Assembly: GCA_002389765.1 (NCBI GenBank)
Contig: DGQM01000024.1
Span: 140,411-204,410 of the forward strand
Source: Bacteroidetes bacterium UBA4414
Lineage (GTDB): Bacteria; Bacteroidota; Bacteroidia; Chitinophagales; Chitinophagaceae
DNA length: 64,000 bases
Direction: 5' to 3'
The notes under the pieces are model-generated. The model was given only the letters and a program-made list of their open reading frames with translations, made no database searches and was not told the origin of the DNA. Positions 48,372-57,033 of the stretch are shown here, in pieces. The translations under genes were made by a program, and so were the position numbers. Position 1 is the stretch's first letter, and every line of letters starts with the position of its first letter.

Positions 48372-49385
48372 ATGAAGAGATACGTACTCAGATCCAATCA
48401 ATTGGTTACTATGAAGTCTATGTTGCTTGCAATGGCATTGCTTGTTGCAGGTATAGATAAGGTTAAGGCACAAGTGAGCGAAAATAATTGCCTTGTTTCA
48501 AGTTATAGCATCAGTACAGGTAATGATAAAGCATGGCCCGTAAAGCAAGTACTCTATGGCCAAAGAGATCCGTACTGGAAAATATCTGACCGTTCTATTG
48601 TGTTTGGAGGTACTGCGGGTTTGCCTATGCAGGCTATATCTGCTTATTTGCCCGTGTATTGGGCATTGGGTAGCGGTATGTGGCTTTGTGATAGTGCCAA
48701 TCACGCCAATCCCGGTATATATGCAGATACTAACACCTACCTTACATTCAAACGCGATTTCAAAATATGTGGCAACGGTGTTGTGAACTTTAATCTGGAG
48801 ATACTGAACGATAACTATATAGAATCTATTTCTGTAGATGGAGTTGTCTTAACAGGAGCCGCCTATAATCAAACTGCGACAACCAGTGCTGCTAACTATA
48901 TGAATACATGGACAGTACCCGCATTTTCAAAAACACTATCGACAGGTATACATACTTTAGAAATAAAAGTAGCAGAGATATCAAGCCCTAATTTTAACCC
49001 TATCGGGTTGAGCGTGTTTGGAAGTATTTCATCTGCGAGTAGCATCATTGTAAACGATTACAACTCATCTTGTTTAGACTATAATTGTGCTACATCTGTA
49101 GGTGGTATTCAACAAGAGACATCGCAAAATACACTTGCTCAGAACAATCCCAATCCTTTTGGTACAGCAACAAGTATTGGTTATAATGTTGTAAATATGC
49201 AACACGAAGCATTCGTGGCTATTTATGATATAACCGGTAAAGAACTTTACAGACAAGACATTACAGAAAAAGGTAAAGGAAGCATCAGCATAAGTGGCGA
49301 TAAACTGTTGCCGGGTATGTATATGTACTCGCTGATAGTAGATGGCGAAACTACAGCCACCAAACGCATGGTTGTAACAAAATAA
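48372..49385 (+). CDS. Secreted T9SS protein, paralog 2 of a tandem pair
   Basis: A 337-residue protein from ATG 48372 (MKRYVLRSNQLVTMKSMLLA). Earlier in-frame starts in the leader give no signal peptide. After the signal (ending VKA) the N-terminal domain parallels paralog 1: NNCLVSSYSISTGNDK, PYWKISDRSIVFG, FKRDFKICGNGVVNFNLEILNDNYIESISVDG. The T9SS domain is nearly the same (NPFGTATSIGYNVVNMQHEAFVAIYD, ending TATKRMVVTK). It lacks the Cys-rich and coiled-coil middle of paralog 1, so the two may be different-length members of one surface family. Confidence 0.78.
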   Translation: MKRYVLRSNQLVTMKSMLLAMALLVAGIDKVKAQVSENNCLVSSYSISTGNDKAWPVKQVLYGQRDPYWKISDRSIVFGGTAGLPMQAISAYLPVYWALGSGMWLCDSANHANPGIYADTNTYLTFKRDFKICGNGVVNFNLEILNDNYIESISVDGVVLTGAAYNQTATTSAANYMNTWTVPAFSKTLSTGIHTLEIKVAEISSPNFNPIGLSVFGSISSASSIIVNDYNSSCLDYNCATSVGGIQQETSQNTLAQNNPNPFGTATSIGYNVVNMQHEAFVAIYDITGKELYRQDITEKGKGSISISGDKLLPGMYMYSLIVDGETTATKRMVVTK

Positions 49386-49412
49386 AGACGAGATTACCTT
49401 CATACTACCTAT

Positions 49413-49442
49413 AAAGTCCGGCAACTGCCGGACTTTCTCTTT
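49413..49442 (+). terminator. Intrinsic terminator after paralog 2
   Basis: A perfect 10-bp stem (AAAGTCCGGC with GCCGGACTTT), 4-nt loop and a CTCTTT tail. Confidence 0.8.
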
Positions 49443-49514
49443 ACAATACAATGACAATAACTAAGAGGAAGCAATGGCGTTTCGTGCATAGCTTTATGTA
49501 AGAAGACTAAGGCA

Positions 49515-50207
49515 TTGTTTAATTATATCCCCATAGCTACGGCACTATTCTGCGCGTTCTTTTTTGTTGAGCTGTATCAGCACTGGCGTAAGCATCCGCA
49601 ATCGCTGCACATATTGTGGTGGACGGTGGGTATATTCTTTTATGGTGCAGGCACTATTACAGAAAGCATACATGCATTGATAGGGTATTATCCGCTGAAT
49701 TTCAGGTTGTGGTATATACTGGGTGCTATTATGGGCGCTGCACCGCTGGCACAGGGTACAGTATATCTGTTGCTGAAAAGGCGTACCGCACATATATTGT
49801 CTGTATTGCTATTGCTGGTGATGTTGATTGCATCTTTGTCCGTAATGCTATCGCCACTAAAGCCTATCAGCGAGACGAGCGGCAGGTTGGGAGGGAAACT
49901 GTTGGAGTGGACTTTTATTCGCGGCATCACACCGTTTCTGAATATTTATGCGTTTATATTTCTGGTAGGCGGGGCTATCTATTCTGCCATACAGTATTAC
50001 AAAACCGTGATAGACAAAACAAAGTTTTGGGGCAATGTGCTGATTGCTGTTGGTGGATTGCTACCGGGGATTGGTGGGGCTGCGTCAAAATTCGGGCATA
50101 TACAGGTGTTGTATGTTACAGAGTTTATTGGCATATGCCTGATACATGCGGGGTATCAGAAGATGAAGGAAAGTAATGCACCGTCGATACATGCTAATCA
50201 GCAATAG
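49515..50207 (+). CDS. Polytopic membrane protein of unknown function, TTG start
   Basis: A 230-residue protein with seven hydrophobic helices (about 4-20, 34-52, 65-85, 93-112, 132-158, 173-190 and 195-212). The best-conserved-looking parts are FFVELYQHWRKHPQSLHILWWTVGIFFYGAGTITESI, WYILGAIMGAAPLAQGTVYLLLKRR and LLPGIGGAASKFGHIQVLYVTEFIGI. No signature of a known transporter. The start codon is TTG. It is convergent with the EGF-domain lipoprotein gene, 3 nt apart. Confidence 0.6.
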   Translation: MFNYIPIATALFCAFFFVELYQHWRKHPQSLHILWWTVGIFFYGAGTITESIHALIGYYPLNFRLWYILGAIMGAAPLAQGTVYLLLKRRTAHILSVLLLLVMLIASLSVMLSPLKPISETSGRLGGKLLEWTFIRGITPFLNIYAFIFLVGGAIYSAIQYYKTVIDKTKFWGNVLIAVGGLLPGIGGAASKFGHIQVLYVTEFIGICLIHAGYQKMKESNAPSIHANQQ

Positions 50208-50210
50208 GTA

Positions 50211-50807
50211 TTATTGTTTAGTAGCATCAAAGCTGCAATATTCTGTAAGTGGGCCACCTACTTGTATAGTATATGAAATGAATAACGATTTTCCTGACAG
50301 GCTTCCGTAACCGGTTACAGGTATGGAGTTAACGCTAGGGTGGTTGCCCGAAATGGTAAATCCGTATTTGCTTGTCATAGTACCGGTAAGTGTACCATTG
50401 CTTTGTATCAGCCCTTTGATAGAAATAGTATTGTTTAAACTACCTGCTATAATGGTAATTGTAGTAGGTGCAGAACCAGTGCAGGTATCTATGCCTTTGT
50501 ATGTGCCAATGAGATTGTCTCTTTGTAATGTTTCGCAGTAGTTGCCCTCATAACCAACAGGGCATATGCAGGTACTGTCTTTGCATGTGCCGCCATTCTG
50601 ACATTTTACTGCATCGCATGTTTTTGTTTGGCAAGTAGTGCCAACAAATCCTGTAGGGCAAATACATATACCGTTATTGCAAGTGCCTTGATTCAGACAT
50701 ACTACATCTTTACAGTTGTTTTTCTTATTACATGCAGTGTGTAGTATAGCAGCAAATGAGATAAGGGCAATAAGCGATGTCGCAATGACGGTTTTCAGTT
50801 TTTGCAT
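50211..50807 (-). CDS. Lipoprotein with two EGF-like domains
   Basis: A 198-residue lipoprotein (MQKLKTVIATSLIALISFAAILHTACNKK, Cys in HTAC). The mature protein begins with two tandem EGF-like domains of about 35 residues each: CKDVVCLNQGTCNNGICICPTGFVGTTCQ and CDAVKCQNGGTCKDSTCICPVGYEGNYCE, each with the six-Cys spacing and the conserved GxxGxxC turn. Then comes a 100-residue beta-rich domain (GTYKGIDTCTGSAPTTITIIAGSLNNTISIKG). EGF modules in bacterial lipoproteins are unusual outside Bacteroidota and suggest extracellular binding or adhesion on the outer face. Confidence 0.82.
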   Translation of the reverse strand: MQKLKTVIATSLIALISFAAILHTACNKKNNCKDVVCLNQGTCNNGICICPTGFVGTTCQTKTCDAVKCQNGGTCKDSTCICPVGYEGNYCETLQRDNLIGTYKGIDTCTGSAPTTITIIAGSLNNTISIKGLIQSNGTLTGTMTSKYGFTISGNHPSVNSIPVTGYGSLSGKSLFISYTIQVGGPLTEYCSFDATKQ

Positions 50808-50855
50808 AATAGCGGGTTAAGTATTATTAAAGTTAACCATATTTCAGCAAGCAAT

Positions 50856-50886
50856 AAAAAAGCGGGATGTATCATCCCGCTTTTTT
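50856..50886. terminator. Hairpin terminator of the ccm genes
   Basis: A 14-bp stem (AAAAAAGCGGGATG with its complement) and a 3-nt loop, giving a six-T run on the minus strand, 22 nt after the ccmF stop. Confidence 0.85.
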
Positions 50887-50907
50887 ATTGAACTATCTTA
50901 TTGCGCA

Positions 50908-53400
50908 CTATGCAGTGGCAGCTTTTTCTTTTTCCTTTTTTGTAATCCTGTTTACCATTGCCAGGAAGAAACCGAGGCTCATAATGATAACACCCAGCCA
51001 TACCAAGTTGATGTATGGGAATATGAGTGCTTTCATCACGATGTAATCATCATCGGCAGCTGATTGTTTTATTTTCAGTTCTACCGCTTTATCGTCTGGT
51101 ATGATGTTTTCTAAACGGGCATACAGGTTAGATGCTTTCAGGGTGTCTGTTACCTGATAAGCGTACTGACCGCGTATATAGTATACAGGGTGCAGTGTAT
51201 CTACGATGCCATTTGTGTTGTAAGCAAATACGGTGGCGCTAACAGCTACATCGCCCGGCTGATGCGGATATGCGTTAGCATCTACATTCGGGTTAAGGCC
51301 CGCAAAAATCAGGTAGCCATCGTTTGTGAATACCGTATCGCCCTCGTGTACCTTGTGCGATTTGAATTGAGATGTATCATCTTTCTTCATCTTAGGGTCG
51401 TAAGCTTTTGTTACGTAAGTGAAAATATCGCGCGACAGGTAGTGCTTAGAATCAGGGTTGGGGCTCATGCTGTTTTCTTCCATACCCTTGGCATTTACAA
51501 ATGCATCCGGGTAGAGCGTAAACGATTCTTTGAGTTGGTTAGTAACTGTATCGCGGCGTTCGTACTTTACTTTGTAGAAAATACGCGGATCGTTTTCGGC
51601 AGTAGAATCGCCGAGGAATGTAGCCGTGTATTCGCCCATTACAACAGGGTTGTTTTTGTAGAGCAATACATTCTCCATGCTTTCGCGTGCATTTTCAGAT
51701 GCATTCTTTTTACCAAAGTCCATCATGATACCCATGGTATTGATAGACATTACTTCTTTGTTGTAAGAAGAGAATAGTACACCTAATACAAATACACCGA
51801 AGCCGAAGTGTGTAGAAGCAGCACCCAGTTTTTTGATTTGCGCCTTCTGTACTTTGATGGCATAATATATCATACCAACAATAGTGTAGTTGCAACCAAA
51901 CAGCAGGGTAATATAACGGGCATCGCCAATGCGCTCTGTGTATGCCATAACAGCAGACAGCACAACAGCAATACCAGCTGTAAGGCCGAGGCGTTTCAGT
52001 ACTGTTTTGTTATCGCTTGTTTTAAAGCGCAGGTAAAGTATAGATGCGGTGAGCAGTGTAATGATAATAGCTACCCATACCTGAATATCGTTATAGTGTT
52101 TTACCACATCGGCAGGTGGCGCTACGTCTTTGCCTGTTATAGCTTTTGCCAGTGGAGACCATACAGGTATTGACGTTGTAATGCTAATCTGGAATGCACC
52201 CAACAACAAGATGAAAGAACCGATAAACATCCAGAACTCGCGGCTATTAATGGCTTCTTCTGTTTTGATACGCGGGAAACCTTTCCAACGATAAATCAAT
52301 AAGCCTACAGCAATTACCATCAGGATACATAATACTACAAGTAAGTGCCAGTAGAGCGCTTTGCCTTCGTCTGTAAATGCGTGAACTGAAGTATTTCCAA
52401 GTACACCTGTACGTGTAAGGAAGGTAGAATACCATACAAACAGGTAGGTAAGCGACATCAGTATCACCGTAATGATGAAAGAGCGTCCTGTGGCTTTGTA
52501 TATAACCAATGTATGCAGCGCAGCAACCAGCAGTAGCCATGGCACAAGCGATGCGTTTTCTACAGGATCCCATGCCCAGTAGCCACCAAATGTAAGCGAC
52601 TCATAAGCCCATGCACCACCCATCATAATACCTGTACCCAGTATGCCACCGCAGAAGAGCGACCATACCAATGTAGGTTTTAGCCATTGTTTGTATTCGC
52701 CTTTCCAAACAGCAGCAATGGTGTATGCAAATGGTATAAGTGTAGATGCAAAGCCGAGGAACAGAATAGGCGGGTGGATAACCATCCAGTAGTTTTGGAG
52801 CAGTATATTCAGGCCTTTACCATCCTTCACAAAATCCATATAGTTGGCTTGTGAGAAGATTGGTGCATCTTGCATTTGCGTGCGCAGTAGTATGAACGGG
52901 TCGCTACCGATTTTTATATCCGGGCCGAAGTAGAAGCCAAGCAACATACTTGCCAATGCAACCTGCACCAGCGATATCACCGTCATGACACGGCTTTCCA
53001 GCCCTTTGGCGGTGAACATTACAATCAAACCCAACACACAATGCCATATAGACCACAAGAGGAAACTACCTTCCTGCCCTTCCCAAAAACAAGACAGCAG
53101 GTATTTAGGCGATAGCGACAAGTCTGAATGTCGCCAAACATAGAAATATTCGAAATAGTGGTTTTGAATAATGTAGAAGAGTGTAAAGAACACACCCGCA
53201 GTAGCAGCACTGTGTATTACAAAACTATTGCGCCCCAGCAACAACCAACCGCGGCTGCTTGCAAGGTCTTTGTTTTCGGTAGCTGCAGCACGCCAGTAGG
53301 TAAAGGTGCCGAACAGCGCCATTACAAAAGATAGTATTGCAAAAAAATGGCCGAGTTTCCCCGGCGCGAGATGTTCTCCTATGAATTGTACTTGTTCCAA
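50908..53400 (-). CDS. ccmF: Cytochrome c maturation/heme lyase protein CcmF (CcsA-type)
   Basis: An 830-residue membrane protein with about 15 membrane segments. The family's tryptophan-rich heme-binding region is present in WGGYWAWDPVENASLVPWLLL, and conserved histidines sit in NYWMVIHPPILFLGFASTLIPFAY and in HTLVIYKATGRSF. It delivers heme to apocytochrome c in the periplasm. The start at 53400 is TTG; no in-frame ATG occurs upstream before the repeat tract, and the family N-terminus (GEHLAPGKLGHFF) fits. A periplasmic C-terminal domain of about 300 residues follows. Upstream on the same strand is ccmE. Confidence 0.93.
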   Translation of the reverse strand: MEQVQFIGEHLAPGKLGHFFAILSFVMALFGTFTYWRAAATENKDLASSRGWLLLGRNSFVIHSAATAGVFFTLFYIIQNHYFEYFYVWRHSDLSLSPKYLLSCFWEGQEGSFLLWSIWHCVLGLIVMFTAKGLESRVMTVISLVQVALASMLLGFYFGPDIKIGSDPFILLRTQMQDAPIFSQANYMDFVKDGKGLNILLQNYWMVIHPPILFLGFASTLIPFAYTIAAVWKGEYKQWLKPTLVWSLFCGGILGTGIMMGGAWAYESLTFGGYWAWDPVENASLVPWLLLVAALHTLVIYKATGRSFIITVILMSLTYLFVWYSTFLTRTGVLGNTSVHAFTDEGKALYWHLLVVLCILMVIAVGLLIYRWKGFPRIKTEEAINSREFWMFIGSFILLLGAFQISITTSIPVWSPLAKAITGKDVAPPADVVKHYNDIQVWVAIIITLLTASILYLRFKTSDNKTVLKRLGLTAGIAVVLSAVMAYTERIGDARYITLLFGCNYTIVGMIYYAIKVQKAQIKKLGAASTHFGFGVFVLGVLFSSYNKEVMSINTMGIMMDFGKKNASENARESMENVLLYKNNPVVMGEYTATFLGDSTAENDPRIFYKVKYERRDTVTNQLKESFTLYPDAFVNAKGMEENSMSPNPDSKHYLSRDIFTYVTKAYDPKMKKDDTSQFKSHKVHEGDTVFTNDGYLIFAGLNPNVDANAYPHQPGDVAVSATVFAYNTNGIVDTLHPVYYIRGQYAYQVTDTLKASNLYARLENIIPDDKAVELKIKQSAADDDYIVMKALIFPYINLVWLGVIIMSLGFFLAMVNRITKKEKEKAATA

Positions 53401-53402
53401 AG

Positions 53403-53434
53403 TTGATTCGTTGACTTGTTGATTGGTTGATTAG
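53403..53434. repeat. Octamer tandem repeat TTGATTNG, 4 units, copy 1
   Basis: Four adjacent octamers on the plus strand: TTGATTCG, TTGACTTG, TTGATTGG and TTGATTAG. It lies right beside the TTG start of ccmF, in the gap to ccmE. The same octamer array is found at 56963-56994. Confidence 0.75.
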
Positions 53435-53458
53435 GGCTTAGCTATTAGTATTTAATCA

Positions 53459-53854
53459 CTAACTCGCGTTCCCTACTACTACCTGATCGTTCTGGTATTT
53501 GGAAGGGCATTTCATTTGTATTTTATTGCAACGGAAGGCATCTCCATCCATACTGCCGGTCATTACAATCTGTTCAGATTTTTCGATGTCGGTAGGCTTT
53601 GCACCGTTGAAAACTACTTTGCTCAGGTTGCCTGCTTTGTCTTTTACATAAAATGTGCAGTGGTTAGGGTCTTTTACAGGGTCGTATTCAAAAGGTTTGG
53701 TGTTATCGAGAAAGCCGATAACATGGTATTGCTTGCCCGGCTCTTTAGATGCAGAGGCAAAAGTCTCGTACGTGCTGAAGTCTGCAAACTGTGTAACAAT
53801 AATAGTAACCGCAGCGGCTACCAAAACCAACAGAATGATGTGCGTCCTTTTCAT
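53459..53854 (-). CDS. ccmE: Cytochrome c maturation protein CcmE, CxxxY type
   Basis: A 131-residue periplasmic heme chaperone with one N-terminal membrane anchor (ILLVLVAAAVTIIVTQ) and an OB-fold domain (YHVIGFLDNTKPFEYDPVKDPNHCTFYVKDKAGNLSKVVFNG). The heme-binding motif near the C-terminus reads CPSKY (C116 and Y120), a CxxxY form in place of the classical HxxxY. CcmE with Cys is known from archaea and some bacterial lineages. The gene is 58 nt upstream of ccmF on the same strand, as in other ccm operons; ccmC and ccmAB are not in view. Confidence 0.9.
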   Translation of the reverse strand: MKRTHIILLVLVAAAVTIIVTQFADFSTYETFASASKEPGKQYHVIGFLDNTKPFEYDPVKDPNHCTFYVKDKAGNLSKVVFNGAKPTDIEKSEQIVMTGSMDGDAFRCNKIQMKCPSKYQNDQVVVGNAS

Positions 53855-54006
53855 AAAAACCTACCTGTTTATGCCCTGAAACAGGATGGCGAATGGCCAT
53901 TTTGCCTCAGGCTATGCAAAGTTACGCCTAAAAGCACTAAAAACTGTTTTATAGATAAAGATTAAGTATTTATAGAAAGCACCTTAATATATGACGAAAG
54001 TTATGG

Positions 54007-54033
54007 TTTGAATGGTGAGAAACCGTAATTTTG
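54007..54033 (+). promoter_or_regulatory. Promoter: TTTG, 15-bp spacer, TAATTTTG
   Basis: TTTG at 54007-54010 and an exact TAnnTTTG at 54026-54033, 23 nt before the ATG of the arginase-family gene at 54057. Confidence 0.65.
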
Positions 54034-54056
54034 CGCCTCAAAATAAAACAAAGACA

Positions 54057-55103
54057 ATGACTGACCTTTCTCAGTTCGACCCCAACTCCGTAGGACTGAA
54101 ATCAAACAACATCTTCGGGCTTCCTTTCAAGGAAGAAGATGCGCAACTGGTGTTGCTGCCTGTACCTTGGGAAGTAACCGTATCTTATCGTAATGGTACA
54201 TCGCGTGGACCTGAACATATATTTGATTCTTCGATGCAGGTAGACCTGTACGACCCGGATGTTATGGACGGTTGGAAGAAAGGTTTCTACATGCTACCTG
54301 TAGATAAGGTGATAAAGAAGAAGAGCGATTTTCTGCGTCAGTGTGCAGAGCTCATCATCTCTCATCTGGTAGATGGCGGTGTAGTGGCAGACAATGAACA
54401 ACTGTCTGAAAAACTGGATACAGTAAATGCAGGCAGCCGCCTGATGATAGACTGGGTAGAGGAAATGACGGGCAATCTGCTGAAAGAAGGCAAAAAAGTA
54501 GGCCTGATAGGTGGCGATCACAGCACACCGCTTGGCTTTATCAGGGCATTGAGCAAAGTGCACAGTGACTTTGGCATACTGCAGATAGATGCACACGCCG
54601 ATTTGCGTGAGGCGTACGAAGGCTTCACGTATTCGCACGCATCTATTATGTACAATGTGCTGAAGGAAGTACCACAGATGAGTAAACTGGTACAGGTAGG
54701 TATCCGCGATTATTGCGATGAGGAGTTGATGATAATCCGCGAGAACCCTGACCGTGTGGCTACATATTTCGACAAAGACATTAAAGAGCAACAGTACGAA
54801 GGTGCTACATGGAAGCAGATATGCCAGAACATCATCAACGAACTGCCTGATAAAGTATACATCAGCTTCGATATAGATGGCTTGGATCCGAAACTGTGCC
54901 CTAACACAGGTACGCCTGTGCCGGGTGGTTTTGAGATGGATCATATCTTCTACCTCTTCAAGCAGTTGCACCAGAGCGGTAAAGAAATCATCGGCTTCGA
55001 CCTGAATGAGGTTTCTTGCGGCGAGCATGCACAGGATGGTATAGACAGTATAGTAGGTGCACGCGTACTATATAAGATGTGCAATTTTATGGTTGCCCGC
55101 TAA
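54057..55103 (+). CDS. Arginase/agmatinase/formimidoylglutamase family hydrolase
   Basis: A 348-residue ureohydrolase from the ATG at 54057 (MTDLSQFDPNSVGLKSNNI), chosen because the longer frame overlaps the promoter. The two-Mn metal site is visible in GGDHSTPLGFIRALSK, QIDAHADLREAYEGFTYSHASIM and SFDIDGLDPKLCPNTGTPVPGG. Substrate could be arginine, agmatine or formimidoylglutamate; the sequence alone does not decide. It sits upstream of the TauE/SafE and asnS genes with short gaps (38 and 3 nt), so the three may form an operon. Confidence 0.88.
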   Translation: MTDLSQFDPNSVGLKSNNIFGLPFKEEDAQLVLLPVPWEVTVSYRNGTSRGPEHIFDSSMQVDLYDPDVMDGWKKGFYMLPVDKVIKKKSDFLRQCAELIISHLVDGGVVADNEQLSEKLDTVNAGSRLMIDWVEEMTGNLLKEGKKVGLIGGDHSTPLGFIRALSKVHSDFGILQIDAHADLREAYEGFTYSHASIMYNVLKEVPQMSKLVQVGIRDYCDEELMIIRENPDRVATYFDKDIKEQQYEGATWKQICQNIINELPDKVYISFDIDGLDPKLCPNTGTPVPGGFEMDHIFYLFKQLHQSGKEIIGFDLNEVSCGEHAQDGIDSIVGARVLYKMCNFMVAR

Positions 55104-55141
55104 GTAGTTTGTATATTACAGCCATTGCACAAACTAACTAA

Positions 55142-55525
55142 ATGAAGCAAATGAGCCTGACAACTATATTATTGCTGATGCTGGTAGGGCTACTGGCAGG
55201 CATGCTGAGCAGTATGGTAGGCATTGGCGGTGGTGTGGTGATAGTACCTGCACTGGTAATGATATTTGGCATGAGCCAGAAAATGGCACAGGGCACATCG
55301 TTGGCACTGATGCTACCGCCGATAGGCATACTGGCGGTGATGAACTATTATAAACAGGGCTATGTAGATTTTAAGATAGCGGCTGTGATATGCATCACCT
55401 TTATAGTAGGCAGCTATCTGGGTAGCAAGCTGGTGCTGGGTTTAGACACGGCCATAGTAAAAAAGATATTTGCGGTATTCATGATAATTGTAGCATTGAA
55501 ATACCTGTTTTTCGATAAATCATAA
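55142..55525 (+). CDS. Half-length TauE/SafE-family membrane protein
   Basis: A 127-residue membrane protein with four hydrophobic helices and the family motif GLLAGMLSSMVGIGGGVVIVPALVMIFGMSQKMAQGTSLALMLPPIGI. TauE/SafE sulfite or anion exporters are usually about 250 residues and made of two such repeats; this gene encodes only one, so it would work as a homodimer or with another half-protein. It is followed 3 nt later by asnS, so it is likely cotranscribed. Confidence 0.85.
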   Translation: MKQMSLTTILLLMLVGLLAGMLSSMVGIGGGVVIVPALVMIFGMSQKMAQGTSLALMLPPIGILAVMNYYKQGYVDFKIAAVICITFIVGSYLGSKLVLGLDTAIVKKIFAVFMIIVALKYLFFDKS

Positions 55526-55528
55526 TTT

Positions 55529-56962
55529 ATGTCACGGACGAAGATTAAAGACATTTTACAGCGTGAGCAAGCAGACTATAGTGTAACGGTAAAGGGGTGG
55601 GTACGCTCATTCCGTAATAATCAGTTTATAGCATTGAATGATGGTAGCTGCATGAAAAGCCTGCAGGTAGTTGCAGAGCTTGGCAAATTTGACGACGCCA
55701 TCCTGAGTAAAATAAATGAGAGTGCTTCTTTATCTATAACAGGTAAGATAGTACTATCGCAAGGTAAAGGTCAGAAGTATGACCTGATGGCTGAAACAAT
55801 TGAAGTACTTGGCGAATGCGATCCTAATGCATACCCGCTGCAGCTGAAAAACAAACCAAGCCTGGAATATCTGCGCGAGAAAGCGCACCTACGTTTTCGT
55901 ACCAATACATTCGGGGCCGTGTTTCGTGTGCGCCACACATTAGCTTTTGCTATTCATAAGTTCTTTAACGATAAAGGATTCGTGTACATGCATACGCCTA
56001 TTGTAACGGCGAGCGATGCCGAAGGTGCGGGCGAAATGTTCCGTGTTACTACATTGCCATTTGACGGTGCGCCACGCAACGAAGATGGTACGGTAGATTT
56101 CAGAGAAGATTTCTTTGGACGCAGCACCAACCTTACAGTGAGTGGTCAGTTGGAAGCTGAGCTGGGTGCAACTGCGTTTGGTGAAGTATACACATTCGGG
56201 CCAACGTTCCGTGCTGAGAATAGTAATACTGCACGCCACTTGGCAGAGTTCTGGATGATAGAACCTGAGGTTGCATTTAACGACCTGAATGATAACATGG
56301 ACCTTGCGGAAGAGTTTATACAGTACGTTATAAAATACGCATTGGAAAACAATCGCGAAGACCTGGAGTTTTTGCAACAACGCCTGCTGGACGAAGAAAA
56401 GCAAAAGCCACAGAACGAGCGCAGCGAAATGGCATTGCTGGAAAAACTGGAGTTTGTACTGAACAATAAATTTGAACGCATTACCTACACAGAGGCGATA
56501 GATATCCTGCTGGACTCTCCTGCATACAAGAAGAAGAAATTTCAGTATGATGTGAAGTGGGGTATAGATATGCAGAGTGAGCATGAGCGCTATCTGGTAG
56601 AGAAGCATTTTAAGAAACCTGTTATCGTTACCAACTATCCTAAAGACATCAAAGCATTCTACATGCGCCAGAACGAAGATGGCAAAACAGTAGCTGCGAT
56701 GGATATTCTGGCGCCGGGTATTGGCGAAATAGTAGGTGGATCACAAAGGGAGGAACGCCTTGACAGGCTGGAACAGCGTATGGCAGAGATGCACATACCT
56801 GCAGAAGAGCTGTATTGGTATCTGGATACACGCCGCTTTGGTACAGTGCCGCATGCAGGCTTCGGGCTTGGCTTTGAACGTCTGGTGCTATTTGTGACAG
56901 GTATGACCAATATCCGTGATGTAATACCTTTCCCACGTACGCCAAAAAATGCAGAGTTTTAG
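55529..56962 (+). CDS. asnS: Asparaginyl-tRNA synthetase
   Basis: A 477-residue class II aminoacyl-tRNA synthetase. The N-terminal OB-fold anticodon-binding domain ([30 protein letters not shown]) is followed by motif 1 ([26 protein letters not shown]), motif 2 ([24 protein letters not shown]) and motif 3 ([29 protein letters not shown]). The ending PFPRTP points to AsnRS rather than AspRS. It should charge tRNA-Asn in the cytoplasm. The start follows the TauE/SafE gene by 3 nt. Confidence 0.97.
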   Translation: MSRTKIKDILQREQADYSVTVKGWVRSFRNNQFIALNDGSCMKSLQVVAELGKFDDAILSKINESASLSITGKIVLSQGKGQKYDLMAETIEVLGECDPNAYPLQLKNKPSLEYLREKAHLRFRTNTFGAVFRVRHTLAFAIHKFFNDKGFVYMHTPIVTASDAEGAGEMFRVTTLPFDGAPRNEDGTVDFREDFFGRSTNLTVSGQLEAELGATAFGEVYTFGPTFRAENSNTARHLAEFWMIEPEVAFNDLNDNMDLAEEFIQYVIKYALENNREDLEFLQQRLLDEEKQKPQNERSEMALLEKLEFVLNNKFERITYTEAIDILLDSPAYKKKKFQYDVKWGIDMQSEHERYLVEKHFKKPVIVTNYPKDIKAFYMRQNEDGKTVAAMDILAPGIGEIVGGSQREERLDRLEQRMAEMHIPAEELYWYLDTRRFGTVPHAGFGLGFERLVLFVTGMTNIRDVIPFPRTPKNAEF

Positions 56963-56994
56963 TTGATTGGTTGATTCGTTAATCAGTTGATTTG
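56963..56994. repeat. Octamer tandem repeat TTGATTNG, 4 units, copy 2
   Basis: Immediately after the asnS stop: TTGATTGG, TTGATTCG, TTAATCAG, TTGATTTG on the plus strand. It repeats the phase and consensus of the array at 53403-53434. Confidence 0.75.
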
Positions 56995-57005
56995 CAGATA
57001 TTATT

Positions 57006-57033
57006 AAGCCACCTTCGGGTGGCTTTCTTTTTA
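57006..57033 (+). terminator. Intrinsic terminator after asnS
   Basis: An 8-bp stem (AAGCCACC with GGTGGCTT), TTCG loop and a TCTTTTTAT tail. It reaches the last codon of the convergent gene. Confidence 0.8.

Noticed and set aside
53025..53210. Small minus-strand frame with several Cys inside ccmF
   Set aside because: It lies fully inside ccmF in another frame and has no supporting start context.
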